NCBI GenBank assembly: GCA_022823165.1
Contig: JAJDXR010000070.1
Location: 124,001-188,000 of the forward strand
Reading direction: 5' to 3'
DNA: 64,000 nt
Origin: Anaerolineae bacterium
Lineage (GTDB): Bacteria; Chloroflexota; Anaerolineae; Aggregatilineales; Phototrophicaceae
Notes under the pieces: generated by a model
What the model was told of the DNA's origin: nothing
What the model saw: the letters and a program-made list of their open reading frames with translations, nothing else
The model's database searches: none
Program-made: the position numbers and the translations under genes
Shown: in pieces, positions 1-8,994 of the stretch
Numbering within the stretch: the first letter of the stretch is position 1
Layout: each line of letters begins with the position of its first letter

Positions 1-484
1 TCTGGGTGCCGTCGTAGTTGTCGGCCTCGTCCACCGTTTCCATGCTGATATCGGTCAAAAGCTCGCTGGCGATATTCGCCATGCGCGCTTCGGTATAACG
101 CATGGCGGCCGGTTTATCGCCGTCTTGACTGCCGAAATTGCCTTGGCCGTCCACCAGCGGGTAACGCAGCGAGAAATCCTGCGCCATGCGCGCCATGGCG
201 TCATACACTGCTTGATCGCCATGGGGGTGGTACTTGCCCAAAACTTCGCCGACCAAGCGAGCGCTTTTCTTGTATCCGGTTCCGGGCCGCAAACCCATAT
301 CGTGCATGGCGTAGAGGATGCGCCGATGAACCGGCTTCAAGCCGTCGCGCGCGTCTGGCAAGGCGCGGGCGACAATCACGCTCATGGCGTAATTCAAATA
401 GCTGCCGCGCATTTCTTCATTTATGGTTATCGTGCGGATTTCGCCAGCATTCTCTTCGGTTGATTGCGGATCGAGTGTGTCCAT
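1..484 (-). CDS. gyrA: DNA gyrase subunit A, N-terminal part (cut by window edge)
   Basis: This is the 5' end of a type II topoisomerase A subunit; the gene runs off the left edge, leaving about 161 codons. The translation shows the conserved start of the breakage-reunion domain: [17 protein letters not shown] (about 28-44), [22 protein letters not shown] (83-90) and AAMRYTE with the catalytic Tyr at about 130. Gyrase makes the double-strand break that introduces negative supercoils. At the position matching E. coli Ser83 there is Gln (GDQAVYD), while the Asp87 equivalent is kept. I chose the ATG at 482-484; an in-frame GTG lies at 503-505. A ParC identity is possible because only the N-terminus is visible, but the spacing and start look like GyrA. 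Confidence 0.9.
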   Translation of the reverse strand, partial: MDTLDPQSTEENAGEIRTITINEEMRGSYLNYAMSVIVARALPDARDGLKPVHRRILYAMHDMGLRPGTGYKKSARLVGEVLGKYHPHGDQAVYDAMARMAQDFSLRYPLVDGQGNFGSQDGDKPAAMRYTEARMANIASELLTDISMETVDEADNYDGTQ

Positions 485-884
485 CTCAGGCTGCCAATCG
501 CGCACCGGATTGGCAAACTTCTCCTTTCGTCGCGGCGCCTCGCAAGCGCCGCCGCTTTGACCAATCGCAAGCTGGCCTATCGGTCTATGACAAGGGTATC
601 AGCCAGTCGATTTGCCGGCGCGCGACCGCGAAATTGACCACGATTTCCGCGCCATACCCGCCGTTGCGCCCTCGCCATTATGCACATACATTTTAGCATA
701 GCCGGGCTTGATGCGCTACGCGCGCGGGGGCCTATGATTAGGACATTTAGCTGCTCAAAGCGTCCATAATGAAATGCTTACAGCGGGCTGACAATTCGCT
801 GCCTGGTTGCCCGCACTAGCTTGATCTCCATTGAGCAAAACATGCCAAATACCTGGTGGAGGTTTATGAATTGCGCAAATTCGC
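485..884. other. Intergenic region upstream of gyrA and the small membrane protein
   Basis: No convincing gene here. On the minus strand an AGGAG lies at 521-525, and a perfect 8-bp inverted repeat (492-499 with 508-515) sits between it and the gyrA ATG. A second 7-bp GC-rich stem lies around 530-550. Open frames in this stretch are short and without recognisable content. The only strong signal is the plus-strand promoter listed separately at 885-913. Confidence 0.5.
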
Positions 885-913
885 TTGCCAGCGAAATATC
901 CTACGACTATAAT
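885..913 (+). promoter_or_regulatory. Sigma-70-type promoter for the small membrane protein
   Basis: TTGCCA at 885-890, a 17-base spacer and a perfect TATAAT at 908-913. It points to the membrane protein starting at 1019 and leaves a leader of about 100 bases. Confidence 0.7.
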
Positions 914-1018
914 ATGACTAATGTCTAAGGCTGGCAGTTATAAGTTTTGGCTAAAAGCCTTTGCCATTACAAAGCAGTGTCGCTTTCGCTATCTCTAAGT
1001 TTATTAGGAGGAACTCTT

Positions 1019-1441
1019 ATGAACAGCGACGATATGAGGCGGGGCATAATCCCAGGTGTAATCGCGGGTTATCTCTTCCTAGCTTACGCAGGTCCGGGAA
1101 TGCAGGATATGGTCGGCGGCATGATAGGCGCGGATGCGTTTATCGGCTTCATCTTGCATATCGTCATCAGCATGGTCATCGGGGCCGTCTACACCGGCCT
1201 ATTCATGCAGTATGTGGACTTGGGCAACCCCTTGGTGAATATTGTTGTGGGCGGCTTGATCTACGGGCTTATCTGGTGGATCGTCGGCGGCCTGATTATC
1301 ATGCCGCTGATTGCAGGTGGCGAGATGCTGCAGATTGACCTGACTCACCCGAGTCTGTTTGGTCACATCATATTTGGTCACGCGCTGGCCTTCCTGGTCG
1401 TCCTGCGGGATGCCGCGATGGGCATGGGCGCCGACAATTAG
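1019..1441 (+). CDS. Small glycine-rich membrane protein of unknown function
   Basis: A 140-residue protein made almost entirely of hydrophobic, glycine-rich segments; I count about four likely membrane spans (residues about 12-28, 40-62, 72-96 and 112-130). It starts MNSDDMRRG and ends with a short polar tail. The ATG at 1019 is chosen because AGGAGG (1006-1011) lies 7 bases upstream; the open frame extends to a TTG at 947 but that has no ribosome site. A strong promoter lies upstream and a strong terminator downstream, so it is a single-gene transcript. I do not recognise the family with confidence; small Chloroflexota membrane proteins of the DUF6789 kind look similar, but that is a guess. 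Confidence 0.75.
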   Translation: MNSDDMRRGIIPGVIAGYLFLAYAGPGMQDMVGGMIGADAFIGFILHIVISMVIGAVYTGLFMQYVDLGNPLVNIVVGGLIYGLIWWIVGGLIIMPLIAGGEMLQIDLTHPSLFGHIIFGHALAFLVVLRDAAMGMGADN

Positions 1442-1476
1442 ACTTTCCCAAATGTCAGTAAACTGACGGAAAATTG

Positions 1477-1512
1477 GGGCCGGCGCGCGAAAATTGCCGG
1501 CCCTTTTCTTTT
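1477..1512 (+). terminator. Rho-independent terminator
   Basis: A perfect 8-bp stem, GGGCCGGC (1477-1484) with GCCGGCCC (1496-1503), is followed directly by TTTTCTTTT. It ends the transcript of the small membrane protein. Confidence 0.9.
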
Positions 1513-1590
1513 CTGATGTCGCCGCCAATGAATCCTGACCGCAAAGCACTGCGATTGCTTGCAGCTATGCCGGCTTTTGCTTGAAGCGGC

Positions 1591-2961
1591 TCAACTCGAA
1601 CGCTTCCATACGCCATTCACCAGATTGAACAACACGATGTCGGCTTGCGGCCGGCTTGCATCGCCAAGCTCGACTTCGACCCGCAGCTGTGGGCTGCCGG
1701 CGTCGCTCGTCCAAAGGAATTGATCACGCGCCTTGTAGGCTGGCGGCGGCGTATTCCGGTTGAAGCGCGCGTAGGCGGCGCGGCGGACGCTTTCGTCAGA
1801 GGTATCGTAAAGCCGCAGCCACTCCGCTTCGGCGCGCGCGGCAATCAGCTCGGATTCGAGCTCGAGACGCCAGGCAATGAAGTCGCGCCAATCAAGGTCG
1901 GCCTGCGCCAGCGGCGCCGCAATCACCTGCTGCAAAATCGCCATACTGTCGGTTGCGCGCAGGCTTTTCAGTAGCGCCGCGACCGCTTCAGCGCCGTAAT
2001 TTCCCGCCAGTGAAGCCAGCAGCGTTTGGCTGTCGACCGTATGCGTCAGCCAGGCGGCTAGCCAGTCGCCGGCTGCCTGACGCAAAAACAGGGCATCGTG
2101 CGGGTAGGCTGCTGCCTGGTAGTTGCTGTGGGCGTTGATGAGCCGCTCCGCGAGCAAGTGACTGGTTGCTTGCCGGTAGCCGCTGTCAAAAGGCCTGTCG
2201 GCGCGGGCAAGATCGAGGTATGGCGATGAGACTTCCAGGCGCAGGCGCCGTTCGTCTCGCCAAGCCAGCGCCTTATCAGCATCCGGCGTCACCTCCGCGA
2301 CCAGAAGCGGCAAGTCGCCACAATCCAGGATGACGCAAGCGCGCCGCAGCCAGTCCTCCAGCGCCAGGCCCAGGTGGCTCGCAAATCTCTGATCGACCGC
2401 GCGATAATTGACACGAACTCCAGCGCCTTCAAAATGCTTTGTCTCGCCCCAGAAATCCAGATCCGGGGCGGTGTGAAGCCAGCCAGATTCAGTACGGCGG
2501 TAGAACCACAATCGGCTGAAGGGCTGCTTATGGATGTTCTCCTGCACAAGGACGCGCGCGCGCTCGCCCTCAATATGCACCGCAAGAATGTCGCCTGTGA
2601 GCTCGATGGCGCCAGCGGCTTTCAACTCGCTGTAGTGCTGAAAGCTGGCGCGCTGCTTGCTGATCCAGCCTTCGTCGTCCGCTGCCTGGAATGCTATCCA
2701 ACTGCTGCTGTCGCCGATGCGGAGCGCGGCAACTTCAGCTTTGACCGTATCCTGCAGGAACTGCGCGAATTGCTTCTCAATATCAATCAGGCGCTGCCTG
2801 AAGATGAATACGCCGAACGCGATAAGCGCCAGGAGCAAAGCCAGCAGCAACATTAGACGCAAGAGGTTGCGCCTGCGATTGCGCTTGGCCAGCGGATCCT
2901 CCCCATCTGACCGATCTATTGCTTGCGCTTCAATACTCCATTCGAAGCGGATCTTGCTCAT
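1591..2961 (-). CDS. Single-pass membrane-anchored protein of unknown function
   Basis: A 456-residue protein with a charged cytoplasmic N-terminus (KRNRRRN at about 27-33), one membrane span at about 33-54 (LLRLMLLLALLLALIAFGVFIF), then a large extracytoplasmic part. The distal domain has alternating strand-like segments and a helical middle region (about 270-400). No catalytic motif is evident. Its start overlaps the stop of birA by four bases (ATGA), so the two are translationally coupled. Similar anchored proteins are common as unannotated genes in Anaerolineae; this is context only. I cannot assign a function. Confidence 0.75.
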   Translation of the reverse strand: MSKIRFEWSIEAQAIDRSDGEDPLAKRNRRRNLLRLMLLLALLLALIAFGVFIFRQRLIDIEKQFAQFLQDTVKAEVAALRIGDSSSWIAFQAADDEGWISKQRASFQHYSELKAAGAIELTGDILAVHIEGERARVLVQENIHKQPFSRLWFYRRTESGWLHTAPDLDFWGETKHFEGAGVRVNYRAVDQRFASHLGLALEDWLRRACVILDCGDLPLLVAEVTPDADKALAWRDERRLRLEVSSPYLDLARADRPFDSGYRQATSHLLAERLINAHSNYQAAAYPHDALFLRQAAGDWLAAWLTHTVDSQTLLASLAGNYGAEAVAALLKSLRATDSMAILQQVIAAPLAQADLDWRDFIAWRLELESELIAARAEAEWLRLYDTSDESVRRAAYARFNRNTPPPAYKARDQFLWTSDAGSPQLRVEVELGDASRPQADIVLFNLVNGVWKRSS

Positions 2962-3734
2962 TTCATGCTCCGCTGTCCCGTCAGCGCCATGACATCGCCG
3001 GCGCTAACTTCGCGCACAACACCGTGACAATTTTCCACCAGCAAGATGCCCGCCGCTGTCACATCAAGCGCCCGCCCGGCAAGACCTTCCGCAAGGACTG
3101 GCTTGCCCAGCATATTGAGTCGGCTTTTCCAGGTGTCAAATACGTCCTCAGTATCGATTCGCTGATACCAGAAATCGACCCGCTCCAGAAGCGCGCGCAG
3201 CAACTCAGCGCGATTCAGCGAATGGCCGGCGGCAGCCTCCAGGCTTATTGCCGTTTCGCTCAGGTCAGTCCCGCTGAAATCGATGCGAACGTTGACGCCG
3301 ATGCCGAGCACAACCCCGCGCAAGTCGTCCCGCATCCAGACATTCTCGACCAGGATTCCGCTGATCTTTTTGCCCTGCGCTTGAATGTCGTTGGGCCATT
3401 TGATGCCGATTGCTTCACAGCCGGCCTGCGCCGCCAGGTCAAAAACGCTCAACGCGCCGACCATGTTGATGCGAGCCGCCTGCGCCGCTGGCGGCCGCAA
3501 AATGATGGAAACCGCCAGCGCCGCGCCGGCCGGACTACGCCAAGCGCGTCCCTTTCTGCCGCGCCCCCTCACTTGTTCGTCGGCGACGACCACAGCGCCA
3601 TGAGGCGCGCCTTCCTCAAGCCATGACTTGGCGAGATCGTTGCTGCTCGCTACGCGTTTGAAGTAGCGGAAAGGCTGATCCAATTTATCCTGAAGAATGC
3701 TCTCTGAAAGTGTCATGGCGCATTGAACCGTCAC
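2958..3734 (-). CDS. birA: Biotin--[acetyl-CoA-carboxylase] ligase
   Basis: This enzyme activates biotin as biotinyl-5'-AMP and attaches it to the carrier lysine of biotin-dependent carboxylases. The 258-residue protein shows the biotin-binding GRGRKGR loop (about 56-62), the KWPND motif (about 112-116) and the following GKKISGILVE segment. It is the short form: there is no N-terminal winged-helix domain, so it should be an enzyme and not a biotin-responsive repressor. A second possible start, at Met7 (MTLSES), would also give a complete enzyme. It overlaps the downstream membrane-protein gene by four bases. Confidence 0.92.
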   Translation of the reverse strand: MTVQCAMTLSESILQDKLDQPFRYFKRVASSNDLAKSWLEEGAPHGAVVVADEQVRGRGRKGRAWRSPAGAALAVSIILRPPAAQAARINMVGALSVFDLAAQAGCEAIGIKWPNDIQAQGKKISGILVENVWMRDDLRGVVLGIGVNVRIDFSGTDLSETAISLEAAAGHSLNRAELLRALLERVDFWYQRIDTEDVFDTWKSRLNMLGKPVLAEGLAGRALDVTAAGILLVENCHGVVREVSAGDVMALTGQRSMK

Positions 3735-3817
3735 TGGATTCTGTACATTGTATCAGACGCGCGAACAGCGCTAGAATGCGCGGCGGAGATTTGTGGATTG
3801 CGGATTGAGCCTAGCCT

Positions 3818-4333
3818 GTGAAGCACTTGTGGACGCCTTGGCGTATGGAATATATCAGTGACAAGAACCAAGCCGCGACTCAGCATTCCTGCATCTTTTG
3901 CAAGGCCGCCGCGCAGCCCGAAACTGATGAATCAAGCCACGTGATTGCTCGCTCGTCGCACACCTTCTCTATGCTCAATCGCTATCCCTACACCTTCGGC
4001 CACACAATGATCATTCCCTTTGACCATGTCGCCTCCATGGAGGCGATGACGGCAGAAGCGCTCGCTGACTTAATGGTAACGACCAACCGCTTGATGCGTA
4101 TTCTGCGCGCCATCGCGGATCCGCCCGGTTTTAACATCGGCGCCAATATCGGCGCGGCGGCCGGCGCCGGCATCGCGTCTCATTTTCACTTCCACGTGGT
4201 CCCGCGCTGGCAAGGCGACGCTAATTTTATGGTTACTGTCGGCGGTACGCAGACGGTCGCCGATACCTTACCGGGCATCGCCCAAAAAATACGCGCTGAA
4301 TGGCGGCGCGTTTATGGATGCGGCGGCGGCTGA
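3818..4333 (+). CDS. HIT-family nucleotide hydrolase or phosphorylase (Ap4A-type)
   Basis: A 171-residue histidine-triad protein. It opens with the family's usual KHLWTPWRMEYI, has a CIFC pair at about 27-30, and carries the triad HFHFHVVPRW at about 121-130; the central His attacks the alpha phosphate of a nucleotide substrate. The closest family type is bacterial/mycobacterial Ap4A phosphorylase or diadenosine polyphosphate hydrolase; the substrate cannot be told from sequence alone. The start is a GTG at 3818. The usual triad is HLHVHVVPRW, so both hydrophobic spacers here are Phe. It stands alone, divergent from birA and convergent with the next gene. Confidence 0.88.
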   Translation: MKHLWTPWRMEYISDKNQAATQHSCIFCKAAAQPETDESSHVIARSSHTFSMLNRYPYTFGHTMIIPFDHVASMEAMTAEALADLMVTTNRLMRILRAIADPPGFNIGANIGAAAGAGIASHFHFHVVPRWQGDANFMVTVGGTQTVADTLPGIAQKIRAEWRRVYGCGGG

Positions 4334-4366
4334 AATTTCTTGCTGCGCTTCCTGCTGTCGCGGACT

Positions 4367-6985
4367 TTAGGCATCGGACTCGGCGGCTGCATCCGGTCTT
4401 GTATCGCCTTGGGAATCGCCATCATGCGCATTGAGTTCGCCCTCGGCAGTCGGCTCCGGCGTTGGCGTCAGCGCCAGGACCTCACTGGCGGTATCCCAGG
4501 CGATCGTGAAGGAATCTCGCATCACCTCTATTTCTTCGAGCTCGCTTGCTGGTTCAGATTTATCGAGTGAAGCGGAATCTTCGTCGGGTACAGCGCTGGC
4601 TTCCGGCTTGTCCTCGTCGACAGCATTGACTTCGCTGGCGCTAAGGGTCAGGCTATATTCGGCCCTTGGGTAGGTTAAGCCGTCATTGACGTAGAGACCG
4701 ACGATGACGCGGTGATCGATCATGTTGAACTTGCTGGGGAAGCGGTGGTAGGTTTTATAGGCTTCGCCCCAGCGCCAGTACGCTGTGGGCAGCCGCGGCG
4801 AGGCATCAGCCTGCGCGATAATATACTCGTCTTCATCAAGCATGTGGGCGAAGACCGTGTAATTCTCGCTCGGCGCCGATTCAGCTTTCCAATTCAGGGT
4901 GATTTCATTCAGTTCCAGATTCAGTTGAAATGACTCCAGCAATATCGACTCATCGAATTTGGGCTGCAAATCTGCCGGTATTTCGTTGGCGGTACTTGAG
5001 ACCGCTTGCGAGCGGGCGGCTACCACTGCGCCGATGTTCAGCAGCACCGGCTCAATCAATTTGCCCTGGGAGTCGGCTGCTGGAATATGGGAATCGCTCT
5101 CCAGGTCTGCCCATTGAACCTTGAGGTCAAAGGGGTAGCGTCCATAGGCCGCGTTGCTGATGGTGATTATGTAGTTATCCGGATAAATGGCGCCGGCTTG
5201 CCAGCGCGAGGTTCTCAACGCGCCGGCGCCGGGGAAAGTGGTGTAAGCGCCGATTTCCTGCTGATTGTCGTCGACCAGGCGCAGCAGCAGGCTGTAATCG
5301 TTTGTCGACGGCTCGGCCACTTGCCAGTACAACTTAAACTGAACGCGGTCTCCGGTGCTGTAGCGTCTGTCAACGCGTTCGTAGGCCACCAGGGCGACAT
5401 CGCCGAATTCCGCATAAACCGGCAGCGCCCGCTCGGGGACCTCCGCCACCGGCTGCGGCGCCGCGTACTGGCCGGCGATTACGGTAATCGGCGCCAAGAG
5501 CGCGACTGCGCCCAGGACGCGCAGTTGCCAAACCATGGTGTCATGCAGCAATTCTTTGGGTACGGCATCGCCGGCGCGCACGAATTCCAGATTGGGCGGA
5601 CGCAAGGAAAACACAATCCACCAGACGATTTCCACCAAGCCAACCGCCAGCAGCGGCATCACCACAGCGATCAGCGGGAAAAGCGCCCGACCTTCAACGG
5701 TTCGCGTGAGGGCGCTCAAAAACAGGATGCCTAAAACCGCGACTACGAAGGCGCTTGACAAGGTTAGCAAATGCGCCAATTCATAACGGGCGTAGGCGAA
5801 ATCGCTTATGGCGAGCAGCTGAAGAATCAAAAAGATGAAACCGATGACGCTCAGAAATGTCATCACATCAAGCAAGACGTAAAAGATGCTGGCGACTTGG
5901 ATATTGAGCGCGCCAAACAGGCCCCAAAATGACATGCGGAAATGTTGAAAATCGGCAAACAGATCCACAACATTAAACGTGACGTCACGGGGACCAGCGA
6001 TGTTCGCCATCGTGATAATGCCCAGAGGTTCACCATAGAACTGAACATTGCGGAGAAACCACCAGCCGGCTATGAGCATCCAGAGCAGAACGATGAGGCC
6101 AAAGAAAGTTAAGGCGCCCCGCCGGTCGTTAGTCTTGCGCTGCGCGAAATAAGCCGCGCCGACGAAGACAGGCACGACGGCGAATACCGTCAACTTGGTC
6201 AGGCAGGCCAGGGCGAAAAGAACCGCGATGAGAACGGAATAGCGGAGGCGAAAGCCATCACGCAAGGTTCTTAACAAGAGTAAAATCAAAGCTCCGTTAA
6301 GCAACATCGCCAAGCTGTCATTAGTGACCGACGCGCTTACGAATATAAACATGGGATTCAGACCGGTGAGCGCCGCGGCGACGAAGGCGGCCGTCGGGCG
6401 CTGGGGGGCTATCAGCTCGCCCACTTTGAAGACCAGCGCGATCGTCGCCGCGCCCATGGCCAAGCCCAGCGTCCGTATCACCAATACCGCCAGGCCCGCG
6501 CCTCGTAGCATGGACAGCGATTGGTCATGAACGATGAGATTCTTGTTGCCGAATGACTGCGGCTGTAGCGTGTTGACATGCGGATTCAGCAGGCGATATT
6601 GGTCAGCGTCGGCGATGTCAACAGGTGAGGTGGCAAGCGCCATCAAGATATAGTAGAGGGGAGGTTGGCTGCCGTGCTGCTGATAGAGCGTATCCACGCC
6701 GTCAAACTGCTGGACCGGCAAGCTCCCGTGCTCGCGGACATGCTGTACGAAACCGAAATGCCAGATTTCGTCGTTCGCTTCAAATACGGGTGTCGCGGCC
6801 AGATAAAGCGCGCCAAAAATACAATAGAGCAGCAGAATCCATTGCAGCGGACTTAGGGGGATGTCGATAGCATCCACCCGGTGCCACAGTTCTCGAGCCA
6901 GCGCAATCACCCGCGCCAGACCGCGAAGCAGGTGGTATTGCAAGCCTCGAAGTGATTGAGTCAGTCCTGCGATTCTTGCTTGCAT
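4367..6985 (-). CDS. Polytopic GT-C-like membrane protein (GT39/DUF2142 style)
   Basis: An 872-residue protein. Residues about 45-490 hold roughly ten to twelve membrane spans; between the first two lies the loop FEANDEIWHFGFVQHVREHG (about 69-88), with an acidic pair of the kind used by polyprenyl-phosphate-dependent GT-C glycosyltransferases. After the membrane part comes a beta-rich extracytoplasmic region (about 515-790). The C-terminus is a long acidic, low-complexity tail (many Glu, Asp, Ser) that may be disordered. The likely role is transfer of a sugar from a lipid carrier on the outer face of the membrane, but acceptor and sugar are unknown. A second protein of similar build lies at 10887-13289. 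Confidence 0.7.
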   Translation of the reverse strand: MQARIAGLTQSLRGLQYHLLRGLARVIALARELWHRVDAIDIPLSPLQWILLLYCIFGALYLAATPVFEANDEIWHFGFVQHVREHGSLPVQQFDGVDTLYQQHGSQPPLYYILMALATSPVDIADADQYRLLNPHVNTLQPQSFGNKNLIVHDQSLSMLRGAGLAVLVIRTLGLAMGAATIALVFKVGELIAPQRPTAAFVAAALTGLNPMFIFVSASVTNDSLAMLLNGALILLLLRTLRDGFRLRYSVLIAVLFALACLTKLTVFAVVPVFVGAAYFAQRKTNDRRGALTFFGLIVLLWMLIAGWWFLRNVQFYGEPLGIITMANIAGPRDVTFNVVDLFADFQHFRMSFWGLFGALNIQVASIFYVLLDVMTFLSVIGFIFLILQLLAISDFAYARYELAHLLTLSSAFVVAVLGILFLSALTRTVEGRALFPLIAVVMPLLAVGLVEIVWWIVFSLRPPNLEFVRAGDAVPKELLHDTMVWQLRVLGAVALLAPITVIAGQYAAPQPVAEVPERALPVYAEFGDVALVAYERVDRRYSTGDRVQFKLYWQVAEPSTNDYSLLLRLVDDNQQEIGAYTTFPGAGALRTSRWQAGAIYPDNYIITISNAAYGRYPFDLKVQWADLESDSHIPAADSQGKLIEPVLLNIGAVVAARSQAVSSTANEIPADLQPKFDESILLESFQLNLELNEITLNWKAESAPSENYTVFAHMLDEDEYIIAQADASPRLPTAYWRWGEAYKTYHRFPSKFNMIDHRVIVGLYVNDGLTYPRAEYSLTLSASEVNAVDEDKPEASAVPDEDSASLDKSEPASELEEIEVMRDSFTIAWDTASEVLALTPTPEPTAEGELNAHDGDSQGDTRPDAAAESDA

Positions 6986-7146
6986 TTGTCCGAAACAGTC
7001 TCGTAGCCCTGTCTTGAGCGAAGCTTGCGCCGCCTACCGCGAGTATAATCGCTAATCATTCAAACCGATACAGGAGCGCCGTCCCGCCGCCAGTTAATAC
7101 GTTCCGCAAGCGCTGCTGTCCCGCCGCGCGATAAATGGCGGGCCGT

Positions 7147-8967
7147 CTAGGCGCTGGCGGAGGCGAACATGTCTCTGGACCCTTCAACGTAGTCAATCGA
7201 CTGGTGACGGAAATAAGTATTGTACAGTTCGGCATAGTGGCCGCCCTGGCGCAAGAGTTGATCATGATCGCCCGCTTCAATTATTTGGCCCTCGCGCAGC
7301 ACAATAATGCGATCGGCGCTGCGCGCCGTGCTCAACCGGTGGGCGATGAGAATGGATGTGGAGCGCGCCAGGATCAGTTCGATGGCTTCTTGAATCTGCG
7401 CCTCGGTGAAGGGGTCAATGCTGGCCGTGGCCTCGTCTAAAATGAAGATTGACGGCTTTTGCGCCAGGACGCGCAAGAGGCTGACCAATTGACGCTGGCC
7501 CAGGCTGAGCCGGCCGCCGCGTTCACCGACATGGCTGTTCAAGCCTTCGGGCAAGCTTTCGAGCCACTCGCCGTGTCCGATGCTCTGCGCGATCTCATTG
7601 ATTTCGGCCAGAGACGCCCCCCGGTTTCCGTAGCGGATATTCTCAAGCACCGTGCCGCTGAACAAGAAGGGCTGTTGCGGCACGACGCCCAGGCTTGACC
7701 GGTAGCTGTTCAGATCAAGCGAGCGGATATCGCGGTCGTCAATCAGGATTTTGCCTTGTTGAAATTCGTAATAGCGCGTGATCAGCTTGGCGATGGTGCT
7801 TTTGCCCGCGCCGGTATGCCCAACAAAGGCCACATTTTCACCCGGTTGAATGTCGAGGCTAAAGTCGCGCAGCACGGCGTCGCCACTCTCATACTGAAAG
7901 TCGACATGTTCAAATTGAATGCCGCCCCGCAGCGGGTTTATGGTGGCGCTGTCGTTTTGGACGACTTCGTTCTCCGCGTCAATCAAGGCGAAGATTCGTT
8001 CCGCCGCGCTCAGACCCTGCTGGAACTGGCTCCAAAACGAAGCCAGATTCATGAAGGGGAACCAGAAGCGGTCGACGCCCTGGATGAAGAGAAACCAGGC
8101 GCCCGCGCTGATCGCGCCACTCAATACCGAGTGCGCGCCCGACCAAATCACGATGGACAGGGCAATGGCCGATAGCACTCCCATGGTGGGGAAGACCAAT
8201 GACATGACGAATCCGCGCCGCAAGTTGATGACGTAGCTCAATATGTTGACGCTGGAAAACTCTTTGTAGATCATCGCTTCCTGGCGGAAGTTTTTGGCGA
8301 TGCCGATGCCCGTGACGCTCTCCTGGATATTGTCGTTGACCACAGCCATGGCGCGCGCCCCCTGCCGCGTGACGATGCGCGCCAGATAGCGAAATAGCAA
8401 AGAGGCGCAGACGACCAGCGGCATGGTCAGCAGCAGGATGACGGTCAGATCCACCGAGTAGCTCAACAGAGCCAGGAACAAGACGATAACGGTGAGGAAC
8501 TGCGATACAACTTCGCTGCCCAGCAACATCACATCGCCGAACTCTTGAGTATCGCTGGTGACTCTGCTCATGACGGCGCCGGACTTGTGCCGGTCATAGA
8601 AAGCCAGATCGCGCTCGATGGCTGCTTTGAAAGCCTGCTTGCGCATCTGCGCTACCATGCGCCCGATCACGACCACGGCATAACGCCGCCTGATGTAATT
8701 GCTCACATAGTCTGAGATGGCGACAAAGGCCAGCAGCAGCAGAAATAGATTCAAGCGGTCGCCCGCGGCGACCAATTCATCCACGCCGGCGCTGATGAGA
8801 ACTGGCCGCAGCGCTCGCACCGCCCCAACGATCAGAAAGCCCGCCAACGTCAAGCTGACCGCCAGCTTGTATTGGACGATATAGGCGGCAATCCGTTTCA
8901 GCAGGCGCAGGTCCGAGTACTGTCGGTCGTATTTATCGCTTTGCAGGCCGCCAAAAACTGCCGCCAC
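7147..8967 (-). CDS. ABC exporter half-transporter, subunit with degenerate signature
   Basis: A 606-residue fused membrane and ATPase subunit. Six spans occupy about 30-320. The ATPase domain has Walker A GHTGAGKST (383-391), Walker B with the normal catalytic Glu (FILDEATASID, D511 E512) and the switch His543, but its signature is LSLGQ (487-491) and not LSGGQ. The partner encoded 27 bases upstream (8995-10776) has the opposite pattern. Together they fit a heterodimeric exporter of the BmrCD/LmrCD/TM287-288 type with one catalytic and one degenerate ATP site. Substrate unknown; drugs or lipids are usual for the class. Confidence 0.9.
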   Translation of the reverse strand: MAAVFGGLQSDKYDRQYSDLRLLKRIAAYIVQYKLAVSLTLAGFLIVGAVRALRPVLISAGVDELVAAGDRLNLFLLLLAFVAISDYVSNYIRRRYAVVVIGRMVAQMRKQAFKAAIERDLAFYDRHKSGAVMSRVTSDTQEFGDVMLLGSEVVSQFLTVIVLFLALLSYSVDLTVILLLTMPLVVCASLLFRYLARIVTRQGARAMAVVNDNIQESVTGIGIAKNFRQEAMIYKEFSSVNILSYVINLRRGFVMSLVFPTMGVLSAIALSIVIWSGAHSVLSGAISAGAWFLFIQGVDRFWFPFMNLASFWSQFQQGLSAAERIFALIDAENEVVQNDSATINPLRGGIQFEHVDFQYESGDAVLRDFSLDIQPGENVAFVGHTGAGKSTIAKLITRYYEFQQGKILIDDRDIRSLDLNSYRSSLGVVPQQPFLFSGTVLENIRYGNRGASLAEINEIAQSIGHGEWLESLPEGLNSHVGERGGRLSLGQRQLVSLLRVLAQKPSIFILDEATASIDPFTEAQIQEAIELILARSTSILIAHRLSTARSADRIIVLREGQIIEAGDHDQLLRQGGHYAELYNTYFRHQSIDYVEGSRDMFASASA

Positions 8968-8994
8968 CGCGCGCTCCTTACTCTAAACCCGTGC

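Noticed and set aside
125..463. Plus-strand open frame of 112 codons
   Set aside because: It is the antisense shadow of gyrA, whose protein on the minus strand is unmistakable.
866..928. A 20-codon open frame with GGAGG three bases upstream
   Set aside because: It lies across the TTGCCA-TATAAT promoter at 885-913 and has no recognisable content; it is more likely chance.
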